Source: Portunus trituberculatus (lineage: Eukaryota > Arthropoda > Malacostraca > Decapoda > Portunidae). Taken from it: 64,000 nucleotides of DNA. Where the stretch lies: the NCBI RefSeq assembly GCF_017591435.1, contig NC_059304.1, positions 31,134,703 through 31,198,702 of the forward strand, read 5' to 3'. Position 1 is the stretch's first letter, and each line of letters opens with the position of its first letter. Below the pieces are notes generated by a model. The model saw only the letters and a list, made by a program, of their open reading frames with translations. It was not told the origin of the DNA and did not search any database. Shown in pieces: positions 11,141 through 22,247 of this stretch. The position numbers and the translations under genes were made by a program.

Positions 11141-14100
11141 GGACATCGTCGATGGCGGATGTGGTCGCTGAGCTCCAGAGCAATCATCTCTAATTCTACA
11201 GTTACCATTGCCTAAGAGTAACCAAGGTGGGAAAAGAGCTGGTAATGTTTGTCCCGTCTCCATATAGTCATGTTAACTGTTGATTAGCAAAATAATGTCC
11301 AGGGAAGGTGAATATAAACTGTAGCCTGCGTTTGAGCCATCAGCTGGTTTGTTTACATCTGCGCAACATGGCGGCCGTGAACTCGAAAGATGAATCAGAC
11401 TTCACAGGATTTCAAGGAATAATGGAGAAGAGCGCTTATGTGAAGAAAAAATTCTGGAGTTGGAAGGTAAAATTGAAAAACTGTTTGAAAAGTATGGGGG
11501 CCTGGAAACGAGTTATGACAATGTAATGAAAGAGTGTACCGATATGAAGAAGGAAAATGAAGTACTGAAAGAGGAAGTTAAGCTAATTAAAGTGAATTGC
11601 GAAAAATGTGGAGAATCTCTAGGAAAAGTGATGGAGAAGCAGGCTGAATGGAAAAAAAGTCAGGAAGTGGAAAGAAAGGAGGTAAATTACAAAGTTGCAA
11701 GTCTGGAAAAGGAAATCAAAGAGTCTGGGGAGAAAACTTTGGGCCTTGCTGAAATTATAGATCAACAGATCATAGAAGAGAAGATTGCTGAGAAAGTGGT
11801 GAAGGTTATTAAATCAAATGAGACATTGGTGAGGGAAACTGTAGACAAAAAGAGATGTGTGGTGATATTTGGTGTGGAGGAGGATAAGACACCGAGTAAA
11901 ATGGAGAGAGAAAAACATAAAAAGGTGATAAATAATATCATTAATGTGGTGCAGGAGGAGGAAAAGACCTAGTACAAGAAATAGAGGACTTCCATAGAAT
12001 TGGAAAGTTCACAAGAGAAGGTATGAGGCCAATAAGAATCAAACTTAAGTCACAAAAGGATGTAGATGAATTGGTGGAGAAGTCATGGAGGCTAGCCCAG
12101 CAGGAAACAACAAGGAAGATTTGGTTGAGAAGAGATCTCGGTGAAAAGGAAAGAGAAATGTTAAATGAGTTGAGAAAGGAGGCTTTGAAAAAATGAAGAG
12201 AGGACAGAAGAGGAGAAGAAAGAGTTTTCTGGAGAATCTTGGATATGAGACTGAGGAAGTGGTTCATAACCCAGAAAAGTACAGCAAGAAAGGACTAAAG
12301 AAACTTACGTATGAGAGGAATGTAATGTATTCCAACATAAATGGAGTGATATCGGGATTTTAGAACTCAACGATTACTTGAGGGACAAGAACCCAGATAT
12401 TGTGGGTCTTACTGAAACAAAATTGAGAGAGGAGAAGACCTGATGATGGTTGGAGAAGGAAATATAATGTTTGGAAAAGAAATAGAGTAGGTAAGATGGG
12501 AGGAGGAGTGATGTTGCTGGTTAAAAAGATATAAAGGTGGATCAAGTGAAAGAAGGTATGGGAAAGGCAGAAGTGCTAAAGATCAGAGCAGAAACTAATG
12601 AAGGAAAAAGAGGCACTACATAGTGGTGTACGTACCACCTAAGACAAATGCATGGTCAGTACAGGAATATGAAGAAATGATAAGTGATACAGGAACATGT
12701 CTGGAAGAAATGTTGGGTGGCTGTGAACGAACTATAATGATGGGAGATTTTAATTGTAAAGAGGTGTGTTGGGAGGACTGGTCAATGGAAGGATCAGAGA
12801 CAACATGGGGAAATACACTATTGACACTGGCAATGGAAAATGTGTTAACTCAGTGGGTCAAAGAAGATACTAGGTTTGGAGGAGAGGAGCATCGTCAAGA
12901 CTGGACTTGGTCTTTAGTACAGAGCCAATGGTCATTGAGGAGATGAGGGTGGAGTGCCCTTTAGCAAAGAGTGATCATGCAGTTTTGGAGTTCAAGGTGA
13001 TAGATGAAGAGAAATCTAGAAGAAATGAAGAATATAAAGTGGGAAGATGGAATTATGCCAAGACAGATTTTGGAAACCTAAAGAAATTCTTTCAAGAGAC
13101 AAATGGATGAAATTCAAGAGTGCTAAGGAGCAAATGAAAAGTGGAAGGAATTTATAAAAATATACAAAGAAGGTGAGAAAAATTTGTACCAATAAGACAA
13201 CATAGAGAAGTTGGAAAGCAGGACTGGTTTAACGATAGATGTGAAAAGGCTAGAACAAGAAAAGAGGATGCATGGAAGAGGTGGAGAAGGAAAAGACGGA
13301 TTAAGCAGTGGGAAAGTTACAAAAGAGCAAGAAATGAATATGTGTTGATTAGAAGAGAAGAAAGAAAGAAACAAGAAAAGGATATAATTGATAAATGTAA
13401 AGACCAACCAAGGCTTTTTACAGACATGTGAACAACAACATCAAAAATAGAGAAAGTATTGAAAGTTTAGAAGTAAATGGAGTATGCAGTGAAGATCCCA
13501 GGAAATGGCAGAGGCTATGAATGGATGCTTTCGGAAGGTATTCACAAAGGAGACTGCTTTTGACAAACCACTGGTAATGGAACAGAAAGGGATTATGAAG
13601 GAGTTTCAAGTAACTGTGGAGGAGATCAAGAATATGATGGGGAGTTTAGAAGTGAGAAAAGCTGTGGGACCTGATGGGGTATCAGGATGGATTTTAAGAG
13701 AATGCAGGAGCAACTGGCAGAAAAAGTTTGTGAAGTAATTGATGCCTCATTAAGGGAAGGTGTAGTGCCCCAAGACTGGAAAAGAGCTAACATTGTCCCA
13801 ATCTATAAATCAGGTAACAAGAGAGACCCATTGAACTATAGACCAGTGTCACTTACAAGTGTGGTAGCTAAGATGTGTGAGAGGGTGGTGAAGAATAGAT
13901 GGACAGACTTCTTGGAGAAAAATGACATACTTTGTGAGTGTCAATTTGGTTTTAGAAAAGGGCGTTCATGCACGACAAACCTGATATGTTACTATTCGAG
14001 GGTGATAGATGTAATACAGGAAAGAGATGGTTGGGCTGATGGAATATATCTGGATTTAAAAAAGGCCTTTGATAAGATACCACACCGGAGACTGATCTGG

Positions 14101-14703
14101 AAACTTGAAATGGTAGGAGGAGTGCATGGCAGTTTACTAAAATGGATGGAAGACTTTTTGGTAGGAAGAGAAATGAGAACAATAATTAAGGACAGACCAT
14201 CAGAATGGGGCTTGGTGGAGAGTGGAGTTCCACAACAATACAGTGGGCTCCGAACTTAAAGAAACACATAAGGAAACTAGAGAAAGTACAGAGGGCTGCA
14301 ACAAAAATGGTGCCTGACTTAAGAGATTTGACTTATGAAGACAGACTGAAAAGAATGCAACTTCCGACCCTGGAAAACAGAAGAGAAAGGGGAGACCTGA
14401 TAGCAATATACAGAGTGATGATTGGCATGGAAAAAATGGATAGGGAAGATCTGTGTATGTGGAATGAAAGAATGTCGAGAGGGCATGGGAAAAACTAAAA
14501 TGGCCACTTATAGGAGAGATGTGAAAAATATAGCTTCCTCATAGAAGGGTGGAAGCATGGAATAGTTTAGACGTGGAAGTGGTCAACGAAGGAATATTCA
14601 TGATTTTAAGAAAAAGCTGGACATTAATAGATATGGAGACGGGACAACACGAGCATAGCTCTTTTCCCGTATGTTACAATTAGGTAAATACAATTAGGTA
14701 AAT

Positions 14704-14705
<2 letters not shown>
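11141..14705 (+). mobile_element. LINE B2, full-length 5' end with internal deletion
   Basis: Starts directly after ACACACAAACACACACACAC with GGGACATCG, about 60 bp further 5' than B1, so this may be the true element start. It ends with two AATTAGGTAAATAC units at 14705 followed by (AC)n. Relative to B1 it has lost 465 bp (B1 positions 7166-7630, holding the catalytic FADD), with the junction in CCACAACAATACAG at about 14233. It otherwise carries the same frameshifts as B1. First member of a four-LINE head-to-tail chain. Confidence 0.88.
11368..14658 (+). pseudogene. LINE B2 polyprotein, RT core deleted
   Basis: Same domain order as B1. It starts MAAVNSKDESDF at 11368. The coiled coil and RRM-like part (11460-11972) form the best preserved ORF1-like segment, with GKIEKLFEKYGG, CEKCGESLGKVMEK and RCVVIFGVEED. 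Endonuclease fragments lie at 12620-13110 (YVPPKTNAW, MMGDFNCKE, KSDHAVLEF). RT (13505-14233) has AVGPDGVSG, QFGFRKGRSC and YLDLKKAFDKIPH, then is cut by the internal deletion before the YADD-type motif. The C-terminal domain follows at 14240-14658. Catalytically dead. Confidence 0.82.
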
Positions 14706-14734
<29 letters not shown>

Positions 14735-14742
14735 CACACACA
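14706..14742. repeat. (AC)n microsatellite between LINE B2 and LINE A2
   Basis: AC units with one AAAC interruption, directly between the B2 tail and the truncated start of A2. Confidence 0.9.
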
Positions 14743-16038
14743 GTATCGTTGACTAGTATATTGTGCAAGGTGTGTGAAGAAGTAATTAAAGCTAAGTGGA
14801 GTGAGTATCTAGAAAGTGAAAACATTCTGAGTGAAAGGCAGTTTGGTTTCAGAAAAGGAAGTTATTATGTTTTTATTCAAGAGTGACTGACATACTACAA
14901 CATAGAGAGGGATGGGTGGATGCTATCTACCTGGACTTGAGAAATGCCTTTGATAAAGTACCACACAATAGACTGATGTGGAAACTAAAGAAAATTGGAG
15001 GAGTAAATGATAAACTAGCAAAATGGATAGAAAAATACTTAGTGGGAAGAGAAATGAGAGGAAGGAAGTCCGAGTGGAAGAAGGTAACCAGTGGAGTTCC
15101 ACAAGGGTCAGTGCTGGGTCCCATCATGTTTTTGATTTATGTTAATAATATGCCAGTAGGAATTGACAGTTATATGAACATGTTTGCGGACGATACTAAA
15201 ATTATGAGGAGAGTAAAGAATGTGGAAGATTGTAACAACTTACAGGAAGATCTTGATAAAATATATGAGTGGAGTAAAGAGTGGCAGATGGAATTTAATA
15301 TAGATAAGACCCATGTTATGAAAATGGGAAGAAGTAGATACAGACCAAACAGGGATTACAGGCTGGGTGATGAGAAAATTAAAGAGACCAATGAGGAGAA
15401 AGACTTAGGAGTAACCGTGCAAAACACTTTGTCACCGGAGAAACACATTAACAAGATTTTTTGGAAAACATACAACATGCTTCAAAATATTGGCCTTGCA
15501 TTCCACTACCTAGATGAAGGAATGATGAAGAAGATATTATGTACCTTGATAAGACCCCAGCTAGAATATGCAGCATGTGTCTGGTCACCGCATATGAAGA
15601 AAAATGTGAAAAAGGTAGAAAGGGCTGGCAACAAGGATGGTACCAGGACTCAGGGAGTTAGACTATGAGGAAAGACTTAGGAAGCTGGGGCTGACCACAT
15701 TAGAAGAGAGAAGAACAAGAGGAGACATGATAACTATGTATAAATTGGTGAACAAAATTGACATACTGGATAGAGAGTTGATAAAGGTGACCACAAGTAA
15801 TAATCTCCGAGGACATGGAAAAAAGCTAATAAAGGACATCTGTCTAAATGACGTGAGAAAATACAATTTCCCGCATCGTAGCATTGATAAGTGGAATAAA
15901 CTGAGCAGTGATGTCGTTGATGCGGTGTGTCAATCAGATGAAAGAGAGATATGACAGGAATAGACAAGGAGACAGGACACAGAGAGCTTAGCTCGGGCCC
16001 TGTAATACAAAAATAGGTAAATACAAATAGGTAAATAC
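14743..16038 (+). mobile_element. LINE A2, 5'-truncated
   Basis: Starts in the RT domain (AGTATCGTTGACTAG, matching A1 at 2852) immediately after (AC)n. The long ORF 14883-15668 holds YLDLRNAFDKVPH, SGVPQGSVLGP, FADDTKI and QMEFNIDKTHVMKMGRSRY; a small deletion in the FRKGRSC region (near 14862) and a deletion near 15625 shift the frame. The C-terminal domain runs to about 15990 (15637-15954 plus GDRTQRA). The tail has two AAATAGGTAAATAC-type units ending at 16038, followed by ACACAC and LINE C1. Confidence 0.87.
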
Positions 16039-16044
16039 ACACAC

Positions 16045-18340
16045 GAGATTTAGAGGAAACGATGAGCCGGCAAGATTAGACCTAGTTTTTACAAGGGATA
16101 TACCAATTAACAATGATATAAGATACAAGTGCCCATTGGGAAAGAGTGACCATGTAATATTAGAAATGGATATAGAAGAAGGAAAGAAAGATAGAGTTGA
16201 ATCATACAAAGGAGACCGATTAAATTACAGAAAGGCTGATATTGAGAATCTCAAGATCTATTTTAAAAACGTAAACTGGGAGGAGATGGAAAACTCATTA
16301 ACGGTTCAAGAGAAATATAACTTATTTTGGAAATATACAAAACTGGGGTCAGGAATATGTTCCGAAATATAGACCTAAAGAAGAAGGAAAGAAAGATTGA
16401 TTTAATGCAAGATGTGCTAGGGCAAAGGAGAAACGAGATGGAGCATGGAAAAGGTGGAGAAGAAACAAAAATCCAGAAAATAAGGAAAACTTCAAAACAG
16501 CAAGAAATGAATATGCTAAGGTGAGAAAGGAAGAAGAAAGAACTATGAAAAGGACATTGTCGAAAAATGTAAGGAACAACCAAAATTGTTCTACAGATTC
16601 ATAAATGGAAAAATAAGACAAAAGAAACAATAGAAAGGTTAAAAGGAGAAAACGGAATGGTGGAAGACCCAAAAGTATGGCAGAACTGTTAAATAGTAAA
16701 TTTCATGAGGTCTTTACTAAGGAATCCAAATTTGAAAGACCACAGGGTAATAGAGAGACTGTCCATATGAAAGAGATTAAAGTAACCAAGCTTGAAATAA
16801 AAAAGTTGATGACGGAATTGGATGAGGAAAAGGCAATGGGACCGGATGAAGTCTCAGGCAGAATACTGAAAGAATGTAGGGAAGAACTAGCAAGTCCAAT
16901 ATACAACATCATAAAATGCTCAATAGAAAATGGAACAGTGCCAGTAGAGTGGAAAAGAGCTGAGGTGGTTCCCATATATAAGAGCGGAAGGAAGGAAGAA
17001 CCTTTAAATTACAGACCGGTATCACTAACTAGTGTAATATGCAAGATGTGTGAAAAGTAATAAAAAAGCAATGGATTGAGTTTCTTGAAGACAACAAAAT
17101 ATTATCAAATAGCCAATTTGGTTTTAGAAAAGGTCGGTCATGTGTGACAAATTTATTGAGTTTCTACTCTAGAATAGTTGATAAAGTACAAGAGAGAGAG
17201 ATGGGTTGACTGTATTTATTTAGATCTAAAAAAGGCTTTTGATAAAGTGCCACATGAAAGATTACTATGGAAGTTAGAGGAGAAGGGTGGCTTAAAAGGA
17301 AGCACATTGAGATGGATGAAGAATTACTTAAGGGGGAGAGAAATAAGGACGATAGTTAAAGATATGAAGTCCAAGTGGAGAACAGTAGACAGCGGAGTGC
17401 CACAGGGTCAGTATTGGCACCAATACTTTTTCTTGTATATATAAATGACATGCCAGAGGGAGTGAACAGCTACATAAATCTGTTTGCGGACGATGCGAAA
17501 CTGTGCAGAGTCATTAAACAAAAAGAGGATTGTGAAATACTACAGGAAGACTTAAACAAGATCTGGAAATGGAGCAAAAATGGAGATGGAATTCAATGTG
17601 GACAAAAGCCATGTCATGGAAATGGGAAAAAGTGAAAGACGACCAGTGGGAATCTATAAGATGGGAGATGGAGTAGAACTAGAAAAAGTAAAAAAGGAAA
17701 AGGACTTGGGAGTGACAATGGAAGAAAATAATCAACCGGTAAGCCATATTGATAGAATTTTCAGAGAGACGTATAATTTGTTAAGGAATAACGGAATAGC
17801 ATTTCACTATATGGACAAGGAAATGATGAAGAAATTGATAATTACTAAAATAAGACCTAGATTGGAATATGCAGGAGTTGTGTGGACTCCCCATAAAAAA
17901 GAAACACATAAAAAAATTAGAGAGACTACAAAAAATGGCTACAGGAATGGTTCCAGAATTTAAAGGGATGGCATATGAGGAGAGACTAAAGGCAATGGAT
18001 CTACCAACCTTGGAGCAGAGAAGAGAGAGGGATCTGATACAAGTTTATAAATTGATTAACGGAATGGATGAAGTGGATAATGAGAAACTGATCCTGAGAG
18101 AAGAATATGACTTTAGAAGCACAAGATCGCATAGTAAGAAACTAAGGAAGGACGATGTCTGAGAGATGTTAAAAAATTTAGTTTCCTGCAAAGATGTGTT
18201 GAGACTTGGAACAGTTTGAGTGAGGAAGTGGTGTCAGCAAAGAGTGTACATAGTTTTAAAGAAAAATTGGATAAGTGTAGATATGGAGACGGGACCACAC
18301 GAGCATAAAGCCCAGGCCCTGTAAAACTACAACTAGGTAA

Positions 18341-18344
<4 letters not shown>
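16045..18344 (+). mobile_element. LINE C1, 5'-truncated
   Basis: Begins inside the endonuclease (GAGATTTAGAGGAAACG, equal to C2 near 19500) right after ACACAC. Endonuclease remnant PLGKSDHVILEMD (16131). RT pieces: EKAMGPDEVSGRIL (16827), YRPVSLTSVICKM (17010), DCIYLDLKKAFDKVPHE (17208), intact FADDAKL (17480). The C-terminal domain is at 17869-18306, ending GDGTTRA. Four or more frameshifts, several at A runs. A single AACTAGGTAAATAC tail unit ends at 18344 before a long (AC)n. Confidence 0.86.

Positions 18345-18411
<67 letters not shown>
18345..18411. repeat. (AC)n microsatellite between LINE C1 and LINE C2
   Basis: About 33 AC units, the longest AC tract in the chain, uninterrupted between the C1 tail and the start of C2. 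Confidence 0.95.
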
Positions 18412-18412
<1 letters not shown>

Positions 18413-21400
18413 TGGAGTCCTCAAGATAAAAGAAAATTTAGTTAGAGAAATTGCAGAAAAAAAGAAGAGTGTAGTCGTATTTGGAATAAAAGAAAAAAAT
18501 TTAAGATATAGACCAAAAAGAGAAAAAGAAGAAGTGAAATCAGTCAAAGACCTACTGAAGAATCTAAACGACGAAGATAGGCAGAACTTGGAAGAGGAAG
18601 TAGAAGAAATAAACAGAATGGGACCATATCAAGAAGGAAAAACGAGAACAATTAAAATACTACTAAAATCACAAGCAGCAACAGAAGAAATATTATATAG
18701 AACAACAAAACTTAGAGAAACAGAAAGCTGCAAGGATATCTATATAAAGAAAAATAGAAATGAGGAAGAAAGGAAGAGATACAATGAACTGGCAGCATCA
18801 GTAAGGGAAAAAAATAATGAAAGGTCAGAAGAGGAGAAGAAGGCATTTTTTTAGAGAATTCTAGGAGACAGGATAAGGAAATGGTATATAAACGAGAAGG
18901 AAGAGAAAAAAAGTGGAACAAGTTTAACTAAAAATGATAAAGGCAAAAGACTAAAAATGATGTATACGAACATAAACGAGGTTTTATCAAGTAAATTAGA
19001 ATTAAGAGATTACATAAGGAAAGAAAATCCAGATATTGTATGTCTGGCTGAAACAAAACTAATTAAGGCAATCAAAATAGACTTGGACAATAGGTATAAT
19101 GTATGGAGAAGAGACAGAGTGGGTAAAGGATGAGGAAGGGTCATGATTATGTTAAGGAAAGAGATAGTGATAAATGAAATGGAATGTGGGGAAGGAAAAG
19201 CGGAAGTATTGTATGTTAAGATGCATATTAATAAAAAAGAGATAACAACCATTGTAACATATGTGCCACCAAAAACAAATTCATGGACCAATCAAGAATA
19301 TAAAGACATGATAGATGACACAATAAGGAGTCTAATGAGAATCGTTAAAGAAAGGAGAAAAGTGATATTAGTAGGAGATTTCAACTGTAAAGAAGTGGAC
19401 TGGGAAAATTATGAAAGTGGTATGGGGAAAAGCCTGGGAGAAAGATTCTTGAACCTAATGATAGACAATATGATGGACCAGAGTAAAGGAATGCACAAGA
19501 TTCAGAGGAAACGACGAGGCGAGATTGGACTTAGTTTTACAAGGGGTATACAAATGAATGATGATATAAGATATAAGTGCCCATTGGGAAAGAGTGACCA
19601 TGCAATATTAGAAATAGATTTAGAAGAGGGAAAGGAAGATAGAGACGATTCATACAAAGGAGACCGATTAAATTACAGAAAGGCTGATATTGAGAATCTC
19701 AAGAACTATTTTAAAAACGTAGACTGGGAGGAGATGGAAAACTCAGAGACAATGCAAGACAAATGTAACTTATTTTTGGAAATATACAAAACAGGAGTCA
19801 GGGAATATGTCCCAAAATATAGACCAAAAGAAGAAGGAAAGAAAGATTGGTTTAATGCAAGGTGTGCTAGGGCAAAGGAGAAAAGAGATGGAGCATGGAA
19901 AAGGTGGAGGAGAAATAGGAATCCAATAAATAAGGAAAACTTCAAAGCAGTGAGAAATGAATATGTTAAGGTGAGGAAGGAAGAGGAAAAGAACTTCAAA
20001 AAAGATATTGTCGAAAAATGTAAGGAGCAACCAAAATTGTTCTCTAGATTCATGAATGGAAAAATTAGGCAAAAAGAAACAATAGAAAGGTTAAAAGGAG
20101 AGAACGGGATGGTGGAAGACCCGAAAAGTATGGCAGAACTATTAAATAAAAAATTCCAGGAGGTCTTTACTAAAGAATCCAAATTTGAGAGGCCACAGGG
20201 TAATAGAGAGACAATCTATATGAAAGAGATTAAAGTAACCAAGCTTGAAATAAAAGAGTTAATGATGGAACTGGATGAAGAGAAGGCAATGGGACTGGAT
20301 GAAGTCTCAGGCAGAATACTGAAAGAATGTATGGAAGAACTAGAAAGTCTTATATACAACATCATAAAATGCTCAATAGAAAATGGAACAGTGCCAGTAG
20401 AATGGAAAAGAGCTGAGGTGGTTCCCATATATAAGAGCGGAAGAGAAGAAGAACCTTTAAATTACAGACCGGTATCACTAACTAGTGTAATATGCAAGAT
20501 GTGTGAAAGAATAATAAAGAAACAATGGATTGAGTTTCTTGAAGACAACAAATTAATATCAAATAGCCAATTTGGTTTTAGAAAAGGACAGTCTTGTGTA
20601 ACTAATTTATTGAGTTTCTATTCTAGAATAGTTGATAGAATACAAGAGAGAGAGGGATGGGTTGCCTGGATTTATTTGGATTTAAAAAAGGCGTTTGACA
20701 AAGTGCCACACGCAAGATTACTGTGGAAGTTAGAGGAGAAGGGTGGCTTAATAGGAAGCACATTGAGATGGATAGAAAATTATTTGAGGGGGAGAGAAAT
20801 AAAGACAGTAGTTAAAGATATGAAGTCCAAGTGGAGAGCAGTAGAAAGCGGAGTGCCACAGGGGTCAGTATTGGCACCAATACTTTTCCTCATTTATATT
20901 AACGACATGCCAGAAGGAGTGAACAGCTACATAAATTTGTTTATGGATGATACGAAACTGTGCAGAGTTATAAAGCAAAAGGAGGATTGTGAAATACTGC
21001 AAGAAGACCTAAATAAGATCTGGGAATGAAGTAAGAAGTGGGAAATGGAATTCAATGTGAACAAAAGCCATGTCATGGAAACGGGAAAGAGTGAAAGACG
21101 ACCTGTGGGAATCTATAAGATGGGAGATGGAGTAGAACTGGAGAAAGTCAAAAAGGAAAAGGATTTAGGAGTGACGATGGAAGAAAACAATCAACCAGTA
21201 AGCCATATTGATAGAATTTTAAGAGAAACATATAATTTGCTAAGGAATATTGGAGTAGCATTTCACTACATGGACAAAGAAATGATGAAGAAATTGATAA
21301 GTACTATAATATGACCCAGATTGGAATATGCAAGAGTAGTGTGGACCCCTCATGAAAATTGGAGAAATTGGAGAGGCTACAAAAAATGGCTACAAGAATG

Positions 21401-21813
21401 GTCTTAAAACTTGAAGGGATGACATATGAGGAGAGACTAAAGGCTATGGATCTACCAACCTTGGAACAAAGAAGGGAGAGAGGAGACCTGATACAAGTGT
21501 ATAAATTGATCAACGGAATGGACCAAGTGGATAATGAGAAACTGATCCTGAGAGAAGAATATGACATCCGAAGCACAAAATCGCATAGTAAAAAGCTGAG
21601 AAAGGGAAGATGTCTGAGAGATATTAAAAAATATAGTTTCCCGCAGAGATGTATTGAGACGTGGAACAGTTTATATGAAGAAGTAGTGTCTGCAACGCGT
21701 GTGCACACTTTTAAAGTAAGATTGGATAAGTGTAAATTTGGAGACGGGGCCACACGAGCATAAAGCCCAGGCCCTGTAAAACTACAACTAGGTAAATACA
21801 GCTAGGTAAATAC
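18412..21813 (+). mobile_element. LINE C2, best preserved copy of family C
   Basis: Starts in the ORF1-like part directly after (AC)n and ends with two TAGGTAAATAC units at 21813. Reading from 18412: RRM-like region with KKSVVVFGIKEKN (18462) and TRTIKILLKSQAATEE (18640); a TAG in the linker at 18854; MYTNINEV (18960), start of the endonuclease; a TGA at about 19131; then a long open frame to 21029, where a TGA replaces the Trp or similar codon after KIWE. The C-terminal part continues in two pieces to the stop after GDGATRA (21763). Only a few single stops separate it from a continuous frame. Confidence 0.88.
19143..21029 (+). CDS. LINE C2 endonuclease and reverse transcriptase (628-codon open frame)
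   Basis: Longest open frame in the window. Residues 1-170 are the APE-like endonuclease, which would nick target DNA: YVPPKTNSW (about 40), LVGDFNCKEVDWE (about 77), PLGKSDHAILEID (about 148). Residues 330-628 are reverse transcriptase: EEKAMGLDEVSGRIL (about 377), YRPVSLTSVICKM (about 441), FGFRKGQSCVTNLLSF (about 475), YLDLKKAFDKVPH (about 512), SGVPQGSVLAPI (about 566) and FMDDTKL (about 600), where Met replaces the usual Ala of ADD but both Asp remain. The first Met is not the true start; the frame continues upstream through single stops into the ORF1-like part, and downstream after TGA into the C-terminal domain. Confidence 0.85.
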   Translation: MIMLRKEIVINEMECGEGKAEVLYVKMHINKKEITTIVTYVPPKTNSWTNQEYKDMIDDTIRSLMRIVKERRKVILVGDFNCKEVDWENYESGMGKSLGERFLNLMIDNMMDQSKGMHKIQRKRRGEIGLSFTRGIQMNDDIRYKCPLGKSDHAILEIDLEEGKEDRDDSYKGDRLNYRKADIENLKNYFKNVDWEEMENSETMQDKCNLFLEIYKTGVREYVPKYRPKEEGKKDWFNARCARAKEKRDGAWKRWRRNRNPINKENFKAVRNEYVKVRKEEEKNFKKDIVEKCKEQPKLFSRFMNGKIRQKETIERLKGENGMVEDPKSMAELLNKKFQEVFTKESKFERPQGNRETIYMKEIKVTKLEIKELMMELDEEKAMGLDEVSGRILKECMEELESLIYNIIKCSIENGTVPVEWKRAEVVPIYKSGREEEPLNYRPVSLTSVICKMCERIIKKQWIEFLEDNKLISNSQFGFRKGQSCVTNLLSFYSRIVDRIQEREGWVAWIYLDLKKAFDKVPHARLLWKLEEKGGLIGSTLRWIENYLRGREIKTVVKDMKSKWRAVESGVPQGSVLAPILFLIYINDMPEGVNSYINLFMDDTKLCRVIKQKEDCEILQEDLNKIWE

Positions 21814-21848
21814 ACACACACACACAAATAGAAAAACAATAAATTTTC

Positions 21849-21852
<4 letters not shown>

Positions 21853-21924
<72 letters not shown>

Positions 21925-22011
21925 TCCTCCTCTCCTTCCCTCCTCCTGCTCTTCCTCTCGAAAGGTAAGCTTCATGCGTCCCGCTTGTGTCTAAAATATT
22001 AGCAAATGTCA

Positions 22012-22063
<52 letters not shown>
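21853..22063. repeat. Two (CT)n tracts with a spacer
   Basis: (CT)n at 21853-21920 and 22012-22063, separated by a C-rich part and a GTAAGCTTCATGCG...CTTGTGTCTAAAAT spacer that also occurs near the (CT)n at 10926-11105. This is the right interior of the piggyBac-like element. Confidence 0.85.
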
Positions 22064-22068
<5 letters not shown>

Positions 22069-22247
22069 CGAAGAGAGAAGCGTCCACTTTCCTCTTCGAA
22101 GGCGATATAGTGACTAAAAAATAGGAGCATAATACACAAAAACGACAAGTATGACAAGCTTGCACGAGTTTCCCATGCTCGGGCGCGGCACCACTACCTG
22201 TATATCATACAGGCGGAGTTTTTGAACATCCGGCGCGAAGGGGTTAA

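Larger units (their letters stand above)
10707..22243. mobile_element. piggyBac-like non-autonomous element hosting a LINE chain
   Basis: TTAA at 10703-10706 and at 22244-22247 flank ends that read CCCCTTCAATACGG on the left and CCCCTTCGCGCCGG on the reverse complement of the right. Flanking DNA on both sides is GGTTAG-rich, consistent with one original site. Without the LINEs the element is roughly 0.85 kb and has no ORF, so it is MITE-like. It carries two (CT)n tracts and duplicated words (CTTGTGTCTAAAAT at 10926 and 21985; CTCTCGAAAG at 11088 and 21954). All four LINEs (11141-21813) lie in its (AC)n stretch. TIR similarity beyond the first seven bases is weak, so the call is good but not certain. 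Confidence 0.6.

Noticed and set aside
10842..11263. Arg-Glu and Leu-Ser repeat proteins
   Set aside because: Translations of (CT)n in several frames on both strands; no codon-level constraint.
21848..22165. Glu-Arg repeat protein
   Set aside because: Translation of the two (CT)n tracts.
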